In this document: positions 9,918-18,058 of the stretch, in pieces
Position numbering within the stretch: the first letter of the stretch is position 1
Layout: every line of letters begins with the position of its first letter
NCBI RefSeq assembly: GCF_001955535.1
Contig: NZ_MPVN01000002.1
Span: 496,001 to 560,000 of the forward strand
Source of the DNA: Paenibacillus sp. FSL H7-0326
GTDB taxonomy: Bacteria > Bacillota > Bacilli > Paenibacillales > Paenibacillaceae
Length of the DNA: 64,000 nucleotides
Direction of reading: 5' to 3'
Notes under the pieces: generated by a model
Databases searched by the model: none
Told to the model about the DNA's origin: nothing
The model's input: only the letters and a program-made list of their open reading frames with translations
Position numbers and translations under genes: made by a program

Positions 9918-10003
9918 AAAAAAACCTGTGCTTATGCTATTCTTCCCAAAAACGGGCATGAAGACTGCAGCTCTTTTTTGGAGTAAGAAAAGCATATCAC
10001 AGG
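9918..10003 (-). terminator. very long hairpin terminator after the asp23-amaP unit
   Basis: On the minus strand CCTGTG (9998-10003) pairs with CACAGG (9925-9930), and pairing continues inward with interruptions: ATGCT with AGCAT, TTCTT with AAGAA, and CCAAAAA with TTTTTGG. An apical loop of about 20 bases remains, and seven T follow. The hairpin therefore spans nearly 80 bases, several times the usual terminator length. It starts two bases after the DUF2273 stop and ends about 60 bases before nusB. Confidence 0.7.
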
Positions 10004-10005
10004 GT

Positions 10006-10239
10006 TCATTTGAACGGACGCCAAACATTAAGCAGATAGTCTAGCCAGCTCCGCCATGGAATGACGTTGCTAAACTTCTGATCGCTTCTTCTGCCAAGCG
10101 TATATCCGATAAACACCACGAGTGCAAAGAACAACATATCCCAAAAACCAACCATCAAATAAATAATACCTAAAAAAATCCCACCGGCAATGCCTAAAAT
10201 CCGGCCTTTATAACTGTCCCAGATTTCCTTCCACGGCAT
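10006..10239 (-). CDS. DUF2273 small membrane protein
   Basis: The 77-residue protein starts MPWKEIWDSYKGRILGIAGG and has two adjacent hydrophobic segments (about residues 14-32 and 33-50) followed by a basic tail. Small DUF2273 proteins accompany Asp23 and AmaP in Gram-positive bacteria, and here it lies 13 bases after amaP. It probably helps position the Asp23-family protein at the membrane. The specific role is inferred from neighbours. Confidence 0.85.
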   Translation of the reverse strand: MPWKEIWDSYKGRILGIAGGIFLGIIYLMVGFWDMLFFALVVFIGYTLGRRSDQKFSNVIPWRSWLDYLLNVWRPFK

Positions 10240-10252
10240 CCATCAACCACCT

Positions 10253-10795
10253 CTATTCCACTCGGCTCTTATAGTTCGGTGATTGCACAAGATTGGCGAT
10301 GTATACCGATACGACTGCTACCGGAATCCCAGTAATGTCTTGTACATGATCATGTACTGCCTTTTGAAGCTCGCTTGTCAGCTCCGGAATGGAACTTTCA
10401 CCGTCAACTACAGCACGGATTGTAATTTCAAGACCAGACTGGGCGACCTGGATACGCGATTTCACCTCACGCACGCCACGGAATTTGGATGAAGCTTTCA
10501 GACACAGATTTTCAATCGTCTCCATGGATATTTGAATATCCCCATATTCCGTCTTCTGATCAACCGAAGGATAAGTGTTATGGTCCCTACGTACAGAAAT
10601 ATAGAAGAATCGGATACTAAGCAGAAACAAGATGATCGCCACAGTCAGAATGACTGCCATGAGCATCTGTTCATTCTGAATATACATATCCAAATCAGGC
10701 ACAAGTCCGCTAAACAGGAGGATGATAATTACAGATACTACACCAACAACTAAACTGTATAAAAATAACAGAAGCCTGTCCAGTATTTTAGCCAC
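10253..10795 (-). CDS. amaP: alkaline shock response membrane anchor protein AmaP
   Basis: AmaP anchors Asp23 at the membrane in Staphylococcus. The 180-residue product has two N-terminal membrane segments (about residues 5-27 and 45-65) and a soluble C-terminal half related to Asp23 itself (EVKSRIQVAQSGLEITIRAVVDG). The start is uncertain: a TTG at 10807 touches GGGAGG with no spacing, so the GTG at 10795, 12 bases downstream of it, was preferred. A hairpin precedes it, between asp23 and amaP. Confidence 0.88.
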   Translation of the reverse strand: MAKILDRLLLFLYSLVVGVVSVIIILLFSGLVPDLDMYIQNEQMLMAVILTVAIILFLLSIRFFYISVRRDHNTYPSVDQKTEYGDIQISMETIENLCLKASSKFRGVREVKSRIQVAQSGLEITIRAVVDGESSIPELTSELQKAVHDHVQDITGIPVAVVSVYIANLVQSPNYKSRVE

Positions 10796-10845
10796 GAACG
10801 TATTCAACCTCCCAACATCAACAACTAGTATAAAAAAGATGGACT

Positions 10846-10874
10846 AAACCCCTGGCGCATGACGCCGGGGGTTT
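10846..10874. terminator. GC-rich hairpin between asp23 and amaP
   Basis: Arms AAACCCCTGGCG and CGCCGGGGGTTT pair almost perfectly around a 5-base loop. On the minus strand the stem is followed by TTTAG and only later by a T-run, so it would act as a partial terminator and leave asp23 more abundant than amaP-DUF2273. Confidence 0.6.
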
Positions 10875-10891
10875 ATAAGTTTCAGATCATT

Positions 10892-11305
10892 TTATTTCAC
10901 GCGCTGAGGGCTGATCTCAGGTTGATCGTCAAGCTTCTCTTGATTCTTGAATTGAACATCGTGAATCTGAACGTTTACTTCGACGACCGTAAGTCCTGTC
11001 ATATTCTCAATCGAGCGCTTAACATTCTGCTGAATTGCGGAAGCGACTTCCGGAATACGATGTCCATATTCAATAATTACAGAAACATCAACAGCAGCCT
11101 CGCGCTGGCCTACTTCAACTTTGACGCCTTTTGAGAGGTTCTTACGTCCTAGCAATTCAGCAAATCCACCTGCAAAACCACCGCTCATGCCAGCCACGCC
11201 GCCAACCTCAAGGGTTGCAAGTCCAGCAATGACTTCAATGACTTCCGGCGCAATTTGGATCTCGCCAATGTCCGTTCTCTCAAATTCAGTCGGCACTGTG
11301 CTCAT
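10892..11305 (-). CDS. Asp23/Gls24 family envelope stress protein (YqhY)
   Basis: The 137-residue product has the Asp23 core: IQIAPEVIEVIAGLATLEVGGVAGMSG, then VKVEVGQREAAVDVSVIIEYGHRIPEVASAIQ and VVEVNVQIHDV. In Bacillus the homologue yqhY follows accBC and is linked to control of acetyl-CoA carboxylase and membrane homeostasis. The ATG at 11305 was chosen because family similarity begins there and a GGTG lies upstream; the frame is open 37 codons further, through the promoter. A strong sigma-A promoter lies just upstream, so it need not depend on accC read-through. Confidence 0.93.
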   Translation of the reverse strand: MSTVPTEFERTDIGEIQIAPEVIEVIAGLATLEVGGVAGMSGGFAGGFAELLGRKNLSKGVKVEVGQREAAVDVSVIIEYGHRIPEVASAIQQNVKRSIENMTGLTVVEVNVQIHDVQFKNQEKLDDQPEISPQRVK

Positions 11306-11374
11306 CTCATTTAACACACCTTTCAATAGTAAGTTTCCTCGTCCACAAGAAAGACATGCGTACTTATTATTCAT

Positions 11375-11403
11375 ACTATAGCATTCGAGGGACTTTATGA
11401 CAA
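11375..11403 (-). promoter_or_regulatory. sigma-A promoter of the asp23-amaP unit
   Basis: On the minus strand TTGTCA (11398-11403) and TATAGT (11375-11380) are exactly 17 bases apart. The predicted transcript starts near 11368 and gives a leader of about 60 bases before the Asp23-family ATG. The -35 element lies just downstream of the accC stop codon. Confidence 0.75.
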
Positions 11404-11418
11404 ACAAGCTTGCCAAAT

Positions 11419-12762
11419 TTAAATTTCATTTTCCTCTAAGAATTTGATATCAAAGTCACCTTTGGAGAAGGCCGGATGATCAAGCAGTCTTTGATGGAAA
11501 GGAATCGTCGTAGGGATGCCCTCTACAGCAAATTCGGACAAGGCGCGCTTCATCTTCGCGATCGCTTCATCACGAGTCGGTGCCCACACGATCAGCTTGG
11601 CAATCATGGAATCATAGAAAGGCGGAATGCTGTAGCCTTGATATGCTGCGCTGTCTACCCGTACACCAGGTCCACCCGGTGCAAGATAGAAATCAATCTT
11701 ACCCGGTGCAGGCATGAAGTTACGGCTCGGATCCTCTGCATTGACTCTGCATTCAATGGACCACCCGTCAATGACGACATCCTCCTGTGCAAAGGAGAGC
11801 GGGCTTCCTTCAATGACTGAAATCATTTCCTTAATCAGGTCAATCCCTGTGACCATCTCGGTGACCGGATGCTCAACCTGAATACGTGTATTCATCTCCA
11901 TGAAGTAGAACTCACCGTTCGGGCTGAGGAGAAATTCCAGTGTACCCGCTCCACAGTAATCGACAGCAAGTGCTGCACGTACGGCGGCATCACCCATCTT
12001 CGTACGTGTTTCCGGGTCCAATACGGGACAAGGCGCTTCTTCAATAAGCTTCTGTCTTCGGCGCTGGATTGAGCAATCTCTCTCCCCTAAATGAACCGCA
12101 TGTCCATGCTTGTCAGCAATGATCTGAATCTCAACATGCTTCATTCCCGTCAAAAACTTCTCCAGATAGACACCAGCGTTGCCAAAAGCCTTCTGGGCTT
12201 CCTGCTGTGCTGCCACGATCTGCTTCACAAGATCTTCCTCGTCTTCAGCAATCCGGATTCCTTTACCTCCGCCGCCTGCAGTCGCCTTAATAATTACAGG
12301 ATAACCGATATCTCTTGCGATCATAACTGCTTCTTCGACACTCTCCACGAGACCGTCAGAGCCCGGAATAACAGGAACACCTGCATCCTTCATCGTTTGT
12401 TTGGCTACCGCTTTGTCCCCCATCTTCGTGATGGCATCAGCGGAAGGGCCGATAAAGGCAACATTGCAGGATTCACAAATCTCCGCAAAATCTGCATTCT
12501 CAGCCAAAAAACCGTAGCCAGGGTGAATTGCGTCACATTCAGTTAATGTGGCTACGCTCATAATATTAGTTATGTTAAGGTAGCTGTCCTTGGATAAAGT
12601 CGGTCCGATGCAATAAGCTTCATCTGCAAGTCTGACATGGAGTGCGTCACGATCCGGTTCTGAGTAAACAGCTACCGTTGCAATACCCATTTCCCTGCAA
12701 GCTCTAATAATCCGAACGGCGATTTCTCCGCGGTTTGCTACCAATATTTTTTGAAATTTCAT
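11419..12762 (-). CDS. accC: acetyl-CoA carboxylase, biotin carboxylase subunit
   Basis: AccC carboxylates the biotin on AccB using ATP and bicarbonate, the first half-reaction of malonyl-CoA synthesis. The 447-residue product has the N-terminal [20 protein letters not shown], the ATP-grasp loop [38 protein letters not shown] and the C-terminal domain. The ATG at 12762 begins [13 protein letters not shown] like its homologues; an ATG three codons earlier is only 2 bases from the AGGAGG site. It follows accB directly. Confidence 0.97.
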   Translation of the reverse strand: MKFQKILVANRGEIAVRIIRACREMGIATVAVYSEPDRDALHVRLADEAYCIGPTLSKDSYLNITNIMSVATLTECDAIHPGYGFLAENADFAEICESCNVAFIGPSADAITKMGDKAVAKQTMKDAGVPVIPGSDGLVESVEEAVMIARDIGYPVIIKATAGGGGKGIRIAEDEEDLVKQIVAAQQEAQKAFGNAGVYLEKFLTGMKHVEIQIIADKHGHAVHLGERDCSIQRRRQKLIEEAPCPVLDPETRTKMGDAAVRAALAVDYCGAGTLEFLLSPNGEFYFMEMNTRIQVEHPVTEMVTGIDLIKEMISVIEGSPLSFAQEDVVIDGWSIECRVNAEDPSRNFMPAPGKIDFYLAPGGPGVRVDSAAYQGYSIPPFYDSMIAKLIVWAPTRDEAIAKMKRALSEFAVEGIPTTIPFHQRLLDHPAFSKGDFDIKFLEENEI

Positions 12763-12834
12763 GATTACCATATCCTCCTTTGGAGCATTGACCTATTAAA
12801 AGCTGCTATCTATAGTCATTTCACCAACAGGAGC

Positions 12835-13317
12835 TTACTCCGGTTTGACCAAGAACAAAGGCTGACCATACTCAACGAGCTGTCCATTCTGTACAAGAAT
12901 TTCTACAATCTCGCCTTTCACGTCAGCTTCAATTTCATTCATCAGCTTCATCGCTTCCACAATACAAACGGTTGTTTTCTCTGTTACTTTGCTGCCAACA
13001 TTAACATAAACGCCCGCCTCAGGCGAAGGTGCAGAGTAGAACGTACCGACCATCGGAGACACAATTTTATGTAAATTGCTGTTTGCAGTCGCTTGTTCCT
13101 GTACAGGCGCAGCAGCCGGTGCTTCAATTGCTTGTGGTACAGTCTGAACCTGGTTTGCTACTGGATAAGCACTGACCGCAGCCGCTGCTTGGACAATTTC
13201 AGTCTTGCCTGGTTTACGAATGGTCAGTCTGGACCCTTCATTCTCAATTTCAAGCTCCTGTACGGAAGACTCGTCAATAACCTTAATTAATTCTTTGATT
13301 TCATTTAATTTAAACAT
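12835..13317 (-). CDS. accB: acetyl-CoA carboxylase, biotin carboxyl carrier protein
   Basis: The 160-residue carrier has an N-terminal dimerisation segment ([17 protein letters not shown]), an Ala/Pro/Gln-rich linker (about residues 44-82) and a C-terminal biotinyl domain. The biotin site EAMKLM is at residues 121-126, with Lys124 expected to carry the cofactor. It lies 72 bases upstream of accC on the same transcript and downstream of spoIIIAH, with its own promoter in the gap. Confidence 0.97.
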   Translation of the reverse strand: MFKLNEIKELIKVIDESSVQELEIENEGSRLTIRKPGKTEIVQAAAAVSAYPVANQVQTVPQAIEAPAAAPVQEQATANSNLHKIVSPMVGTFYSAPSPEAGVYVNVGSKVTEKTTVCIVEAMKLMNEIEADVKGEIVEILVQNGQLVEYGQPLFLVKPE

Positions 13318-13377
13318 TTGTTATTTTCACTCCTTCGGCATACTGCCATATTCACTCGGACAGTCATAACTTTATGT

Positions 13378-13405
13378 ATTATATCACAAACACTAAAAAT
13401 GGAAA
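13378..13405 (-). promoter_or_regulatory. sigma-A promoter of accB-accC
   Basis: On the minus strand TTTCCA (13400-13405) and an extended TGA-TATAAT (-10 at 13378-13383) are 16 bases apart. The -35 hexamer overlaps the T-rich tail of the spoIIIAH terminator, so sporulation and vegetative transcription units meet within a few bases. Confidence 0.65.
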
Positions 13406-13407
13406 GA

Positions 13408-13432
13408 GCCCAAGAATTAAGGGATTCTGGGC
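13408..13432 (-). terminator. terminator of the spoIIIA operon
   Basis: GCCCAGAAT pairs with ATTCTTGGGC (one bulged base) and is followed on the minus strand by TCTTTCCATTTTT, an imperfect T-tract. It lies 26 bases after the spoIIIAH stop. Confidence 0.6.
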
Positions 13433-13457
13433 GCTTCCCAACTTGCTTGCAGCTTAT

Positions 13458-14204
13458 TTATTCTTTGACATATTGAACCCGGACTTTGTCCTGCGTTACA
13501 TCCAGCTCGCTGATGACCAGATCAACAATGTTTACAGCGTCGATCGCCTCCAGCTTCTCGCTGATCACAACCACTTTGTACTCATCCTCTTCCTCTTGAA
13601 CAATAGCGTTTGCATACTGCTGGGAGAGCTGTTCCTCGATACCTAGTATTTTCTCATTTTTTTCCTCTAATATACGCAATTGTTCCAAGGCCTTTGCATT
13701 TTCTTCCGGTGTTTTTGTCGCATCGGATGCTGCAGCCATCAGTTCATTTGAAAGCTTGCTATTCTCTGAAGATCGTTCCCATTGATAATTCTCGAAGACC
13801 GTGATTGCCGAATTAGGGTCATCCTGAGTCTCCAGCTGGTTCAGTACATCTTCATCTGTCTTTGCTTCTTCCGTTGCTGCCTCTGTCTCCGTACCTGTTC
13901 CTTCAGTACTTGGTGCTGCCGCCTCCGTTTCTTCCCCGGTTGCTGCTGGTTCTTCCGAAGTGTTAACCGGTGCTCCTGTTTCGTCCGTTTGCTCACCTGT
14001 TGCTGGTTCCTCAGTTACAACTTCGTTCAAGACAAGTCCTTCCAGTGTGTTTTGAGCAGAAGCTTCTTCAGCATTACTGATCTGTCCAGACTCTGCAGTC
14101 TGATTGGACGATCCTGAATCATCCGTGAATAGATAATAAGCGGATAGAACAACCATCAGACTCAGCATCGATACGAGCCATATCGTTTGTCTTTTGTTTT
14201 TCAT
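13458..14204 (-). CDS. spoIIIAH: stage III sporulation protein AH
   Basis: SpoIIIAH is the mother-cell protein that binds SpoIIQ across the engulfment space and builds the channel ring. The 248-residue product has one membrane segment (about residues 8-25) and a C-terminal YscJ/FliF-like domain ending QDKVRVQYVKE. Between them lies an unusually long, Thr/Glu/Ala-rich acidic linker (about residues 30-115), which makes it longer than the 218-residue Bacillus protein. The ATG at 14204 has GGGAGG 9 bases upstream. It is the last gene of the operon. Confidence 0.94.
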   Translation of the reverse strand: MKNKRQTIWLVSMLSLMVVLSAYYLFTDDSGSSNQTAESGQISNAEEASAQNTLEGLVLNEVVTEEPATGEQTDETGAPVNTSEEPAATGEETEAAAPSTEGTGTETEAATEEAKTDEDVLNQLETQDDPNSAITVFENYQWERSSENSKLSNELMAAASDATKTPEENAKALEQLRILEEKNEKILGIEEQLSQQYANAIVQEEEDEYKVVVISEKLEAIDAVNIVDLVISELDVTQDKVRVQYVKE

Positions 14205-14259
14205 TTTTGAATTCCTCCCACATTGGATCAAGATTAAGATTAGGCACTAATTCAGTGCA

Positions 14260-14901
14260 TTATTGCTGTTTTCTGGGTACGACTGAAATTCTGTACGACG
14301 GAACGTTCAGACCTTTCTCCACCGCTTCAACGATAAGGTCCTTAACCACTTTGTTCTCTGCTCCCTTGGCAACAACGAGTACCCCTCGGACCTGAGGCTT
14401 GATCTTCTTCGTAATGATCGGCACCTCATCGCCGGATTCATTGTAAGTAACAATCTCACCGCTGCGTGTATATTGGGTAATGTTTCGCTCACCGCCGTTC
14501 GCGTCGGTCTCCTCCGTGTTTTGCTGGGAATCCTGCATGTTACGCTGAACGATGATCTCTTCGGTAGAGTCAATAGTCACCATAATATCCACCGTTCCAA
14601 CACCAACGATTTGCTCAAGAATTCCTTTCATTTTATCCTCAAACGATCTTTCGATCGTATCAAAAGGGGTGGCCTCATTAACGGAAGACTCAAAGGCTGA
14701 CTGTACACTGGTCTCCTGCGGCGGTTCTCGCCCAACGTTCTCTGGTTCAATCTCTTTGACATTAACAAAGGAGCTAAGGATCACGATGGCAACCCCAATC
14801 AGCCCGACAATGATTAACCAGCGGAACGTTTGTCCTCGCTTAGCAGCTCCATCCTCGCCTGATCCAAGCCATTTATTTAACTGATCTCTTAATTTCCCCA
14901 T
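14260..14901 (-). CDS. spoIIIAG: stage III sporulation protein AG
   Basis: The 213-residue protein has a basic N-terminus, one membrane segment (about residues 27-46) and an extracytoplasmic domain with KMKGILEQIVGVGTVDIMVTIDSTEE and VRGVLVVAKGAENKVVKDLIVEAVEKGL. SpoIIIAG forms the large ring of the mother cell-forespore channel. A poorly conserved NTEETDANGG insertion sits in the middle of the ring domain. It lies between spoIIIAF and spoIIIAH in the standard order. Confidence 0.95.
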   Translation of the reverse strand: MGKLRDQLNKWLGSGEDGAAKRGQTFRWLIIVGLIGVAIVILSSFVNVKEIEPENVGREPPQETSVQSAFESSVNEATPFDTIERSFEDKMKGILEQIVGVGTVDIMVTIDSTEEIIVQRNMQDSQQNTEETDANGGERNITQYTRSGEIVTYNESGDEVPIITKKIKPQVRGVLVVAKGAENKVVKDLIVEAVEKGLNVPSYRISVVPRKQQ

Positions 14902-14933
14902 GTTATATTCACCTCGCTTATATCATTCTGAGT

Positions 14934-15674
14934 TCAAAAATGGTTATCTGTAGAAGGAATAAGAATCCGAACCCGCTCAGGATTCACTTCCCATTCCTGT
15001 TTAAGCAGCTCTTCAATCAGACTGATCTCTGTCATTGTCATGGCTGAAACGGCTTCGTCATCTGTGGTGGTTCCTTGGTCATCCTCCGCATTCATCGTCT
15101 CAGATGCATCCACTTGAATATCACTTGGTTCCACCGGCTGAATATAGATCGGTCCAAGCTCATCATCCGTCTCTTCAGGAGGACGCTGCTCTTCCTGTTG
15201 CGCTGAATAGGTGTCAGCAATAGCGACCTCCACACTTGTAATCCCGGTCTCCCCTGATTTCTTTCCCGACCTCTCAAGAGCTCCGAGCTGCACAGTAACC
15301 GACTTTACGGGCAGCTGTGATTCCTGCTCAATCTGTGCCTTCATCTGATCCGCAACCTCATTGGCTGCCCAGTCCATGGCACTCATTTCATGCTGCTGTG
15401 TGAGCTCTCTGCTTTTGTCCATAATTTCAGATAGTGTCATGTCCTGCTCCTCTGTAGAGCCTCCGCCCCAATCCGTTAAGGCGGCACTTAATCTTTCATT
15501 CGAATCCTGGTTAATTAAATTGATGATCGGTGAAATCAGAGTAAGCAGAATAAGCAGACTCAGCACTAATTTGACATATCGTTCCATGGATTTGTTCGGT
15601 AGAAGCATATCCACGAATGTGGCGAGAAGCACCACCAGTATTAATTCCCTGAGCCAGCCGCTGAGCCATTCCAT
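14934..15674 (-). CDS. spoIIIAF: stage III sporulation protein AF
   Basis: The 246-residue product begins MEWLSGWLRELILVVLLATFVDMLLPN and has two hydrophobic segments (about residues 8-27 and 33-53), then a soluble part with a Glu/Asp-rich stretch (about 160-215) and the C-terminal EWEVNPERVRILIP. The layout matches SpoIIIAF, a membrane component of the sporulation channel complex. It starts 4 bases after spoIIIAE ends. Confidence 0.93.
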   Translation of the reverse strand: MEWLSGWLRELILVVLLATFVDMLLPNKSMERYVKLVLSLLILLTLISPIINLINQDSNERLSAALTDWGGGSTEEQDMTLSEIMDKSRELTQQHEMSAMDWAANEVADQMKAQIEQESQLPVKSVTVQLGALERSGKKSGETGITSVEVAIADTYSAQQEEQRPPEETDDELGPIYIQPVEPSDIQVDASETMNAEDDQGTTTDDEAVSAMTMTEISLIEELLKQEWEVNPERVRILIPSTDNHF

Positions 15675-15678
15675 CCTC

Positions 15679-16872
15679 TCACCTCAACATCACCGTCATA
15701 TTTCCTGCAGTCAGCATAATCGTGATGGCTAGAAAGAACATGAGACTCACTGCCGCAAGGGCAGCGAATACATAGATTAAGCTTTTTCCTATCGCTTGGA
15801 GGCATCCAACAATAGGTGTATTGCCAAGTGGCTGCATGATCGCTGCTGCGACGTTATAGATCAGTGCCAGTGTCAGTATCTTCAATGCAGGAAATGCGCA
15901 GATGAACAAGATGATGATCACTCCCGCGAGTCCAATCGAGTTCTTCACGAGCAGCGAAGCGGAAATGACCGTATCTGTTGCATCGGCGAGCACCTTCCCC
16001 ACAACAGGAACGAAATTACCGGATACATATTTAGCAGCTCTGATGGTCACGCCATCTGCTACGGAGCTGGTAGCCCCCTGCACGGATATGACACCGAGGA
16101 AGATCGTCAGGACCACACCGAGCAGCCCCACGCCGATTATTCGCAGCAGATTCGCAAGCTGAGTAAGCTTAAATTTGTCAGTTAATGAGCTGACCAGGTG
16201 CAATACTGCCGAGAAGAACAGCAGCGGAAATACAATCTTATAGATCACCATACTGATGGTGTGAATCATAAACACGATCAGTGGATGCGTCACCGATACG
16301 GTAATGATATTTCCCATGGATGCGAGAAGCGCAAACAGCAGCGGAATCATCGCAAGCATGAAGTCAATCATCTGGTCGATGGCACCCTTTGCATAGCCGA
16401 TAGCGACGTTGAAGCTGTTGATCGAAATGACGACGATAACCATGTAACAGATGGAATAGGCGACCTTGCTGATCGTGCTCTTCTCAAAAGCCGTCTGGAG
16501 CGTTTCTAGAATCATGCTCATAATGTTCAGCATAATGATGGTGACCAGCAGCTTTCCGTTAAACAGGATCTCATGGAGCAGGAATCTGCCGATCGCGCTG
16601 AATATATTTTTCAGGCTGAGTCCTTCTCCTCCAGGAAGGAGCATGTCCATGAAGGAGGGCAGCTGTCCTTCAGGAAAAAAACCGCCATAATCATTAATGA
16701 GTGACTGCCAATATTTCTCTACCTGCTCTGTGGGCAGCTGCTCCAGTTGTTCTCCTGCCCAGTCTGTAACGGGCGAGCTGGCGAATACATTCGTACCCAA
16801 GGCGAAGAAAAAACAGATGACAAATACGATAACGATTCGTTTATCCTGACAGTGATAGCTCTTATTTATCAC
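15679..16872 (-). CDS. spoIIIAE: stage III sporulation protein AE
   Basis: The 397-residue polytopic protein has an N-terminal signal sequence (ending ALGTNVFAS), an extracytoplasmic segment containing PEGQLPSFMDMLLPGGEGLS, and about eight membrane segments, with the conserved GATSSVADGVTIRAAKYVSG. SpoIIIAE is the largest membrane subunit of the channel and is resistant to simple assignment of a transport role. The GTG start has GGAGG 9 bases upstream. It begins 22 bases after spoIIIAD. Confidence 0.95.
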   Translation of the reverse strand: MINKSYHCQDKRIVIVFVICFFFALGTNVFASSPVTDWAGEQLEQLPTEQVEKYWQSLINDYGGFFPEGQLPSFMDMLLPGGEGLSLKNIFSAIGRFLLHEILFNGKLLVTIIMLNIMSMILETLQTAFEKSTISKVAYSICYMVIVVISINSFNVAIGYAKGAIDQMIDFMLAMIPLLFALLASMGNIITVSVTHPLIVFMIHTISMVIYKIVFPLLFFSAVLHLVSSLTDKFKLTQLANLLRIIGVGLLGVVLTIFLGVISVQGATSSVADGVTIRAAKYVSGNFVPVVGKVLADATDTVISASLLVKNSIGLAGVIIILFICAFPALKILTLALIYNVAAAIMQPLGNTPIVGCLQAIGKSLIYVFAALAAVSLMFFLAITIMLTAGNMTVMLR

Positions 16873-16894
16873 ATCCTTTATCCTCCGCCTCCAC

Positions 16895-17284
16895 TCATAC
16901 CGGCAGCAGCTTCAGTACCGTTTCGATAATAATGCTGATGATCGGTACGGCCAGTACCAGAATCAACACTTTGCCGGCAAGCTCGATTTTTGAAGCAATA
17001 CTTTCTTGACCTGCATCTCTTACAATTTGTGCTCCAAACTCTGCGATATAAGCAATGCCAATGATCTTGAGAATGGTCTTAAGATGTACTTCATCCATTC
17101 CTGAGGACTCTGCCATTCGTTCCAGAACGCCAATAACACTGCCAATCTTGCCAATGACGAACAGAAAGATGAGAATCCCGGCTGTGGTTGCAATTAGAAA
17201 CGCAAACATGGGCTTTTGCTCTTTCACAATCAAGATCAGGATGGTTGCGATTAGTCCAAGTCCTACGATTTGTATAATTTCCAT
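16895..17284 (-). CDS. spoIIIAD: stage III sporulation protein AD
   Basis: The 129-residue protein consists of four hydrophobic segments and matches SpoIIIAD (MEIIQIVGLGLIATILILIVKEQKP; FGAQIVRDAGQESIASKIELAGK). It is a small membrane subunit of the SpoIIIA-SpoIIQ complex, required for forespore gene expression after engulfment. Confidence 0.94.
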   Translation of the reverse strand: MEIIQIVGLGLIATILILIVKEQKPMFAFLIATTAGILIFLFVIGKIGSVIGVLERMAESSGMDEVHLKTILKIIGIAYIAEFGAQIVRDAGQESIASKIELAGKVLILVLAVPIISIIIETVLKLLPV

Positions 17285-17318
17285 GTTATGATCACCTTTT
17301 GTTCACCTTAAGCCTGCT

Positions 17319-17522
17319 TTAATGGAACAAGAATATAGACTTGATCTCCTGAAGCAAATTGTCGAGCATGCGAACGACCATGAAGAGCACAACAACAAAT
17401 CCGATTACGGTAACCCAGTGTGCCATATCTTCTTTGCCCATTTGCTTGAGCACCGTATGGATCATCGCTATGATAATTCCGATGCCTGCGATCTGAAATA
17501 TTGCATTTACTTCTAAATTCAT
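17319..17522 (-). CDS. spoIIIAC: stage III sporulation protein AC
   Basis: The 67-residue product begins MNLEVNAIFQIAGIGIIIAM and has two membrane segments, the standard size and sequence of SpoIIIAC. SpoIIIAC and SpoIIIAD are related small membrane proteins of the same complex. It lies 34 bases upstream of spoIIIAD. Confidence 0.94.
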   Translation of the reverse strand: MNLEVNAIFQIAGIGIIIAMIHTVLKQMGKEDMAHWVTVIGFVVVLFMVVRMLDNLLQEIKSIFLFH

Positions 17523-17539
17523 TTGAGAATGGCACCTCG

Positions 17540-18058
17540 CTATAGGATCAGGATGACGATCAGCGCCCCGACCAGAAGTCCAAGACTGCGGCTCATCTTC
17601 TCATACTTTATTTGATCGTTCCGGGCCGAAGCTTCCTCATGATTCAGCTGCTGAATGGCAAGGGTGATATGCTTGTTCTGCTCTTCCCGGTCACTCGTTC
17701 CCAGGCTGAAGCTGAGCTGGCGAATCGCTTCTTTTTCCGGCTGCTTCATCGCCGTTTGGCTCCAATAGCGATTTATCGCATGCTGGAAGCTCTCTTGGGC
17801 CGACAGGCCTTGTGAGGAATTCATATGGTCCGCAGCCGAGATAAACAAACGCCCAAGCGGTTCACTTGCCTGTTTACCAATTTGACTCAAGGCTTCGGCA
17901 AGAGGTCTGTAGCTGTAATTGATCTCTGTCAAAAGTCGCTGCAGCATCAATGTAAGCTCCCTGATCTGCTTCGGTCGTGAGGCAAATTGATTCGCCTGAT
18001 AAAAACCAGCAAGCGTCCCTGACAATAAAATAAGGACGGAACCAATCAGCTTAAGCAT
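17540..18058 (-). CDS. spoIIIAB: stage III sporulation protein AB
   Basis: The 172-residue product has an N-terminal membrane segment (MLKLIGSVLILLSGTLAGF), a helical soluble domain with QIRELTLMLQRLLTEINYSYRPLAEAL, and a C-terminal membrane segment (LGLLVGALIVILIL). SpoIIIAB resembles GspF-type platform proteins of secretion systems. It overlaps the end of spoIIIAA by 8 bases, which indicates translational coupling. Confidence 0.94.
   Translation of the reverse strand: MLKLIGSVLILLSGTLAGFYQANQFASRPKQIRELTLMLQRLLTEINYSYRPLAEALSQIGKQASEPLGRLFISAADHMNSSQGLSAQESFQHAINRYWSQTAMKQPEKEAIRQLSFSLGTSDREEQNKHITLAIQQLNHEEASARNDQIKYEKMSRSLGLLVGALIVILIL

Noticed and set aside
9918..10003. 6S RNA gene
   Set aside because: The long hairpin is shorter than known 6S RNAs of about 190 bases, lacks its own promoter, and directly follows a gene stop.
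12771..12771. Upstream ATG as the accC start
   Set aside because: It is only 2 bases from the ribosome site; the ATG three codons later aligns with biotin carboxylase N-termini.
17308..17535. Alternative frame overlapping spoIIIAC as a separate gene
   Set aside because: It overlaps spoIIIAC in another frame; the spoIIIAC frame has the family sequence and ribosome site.
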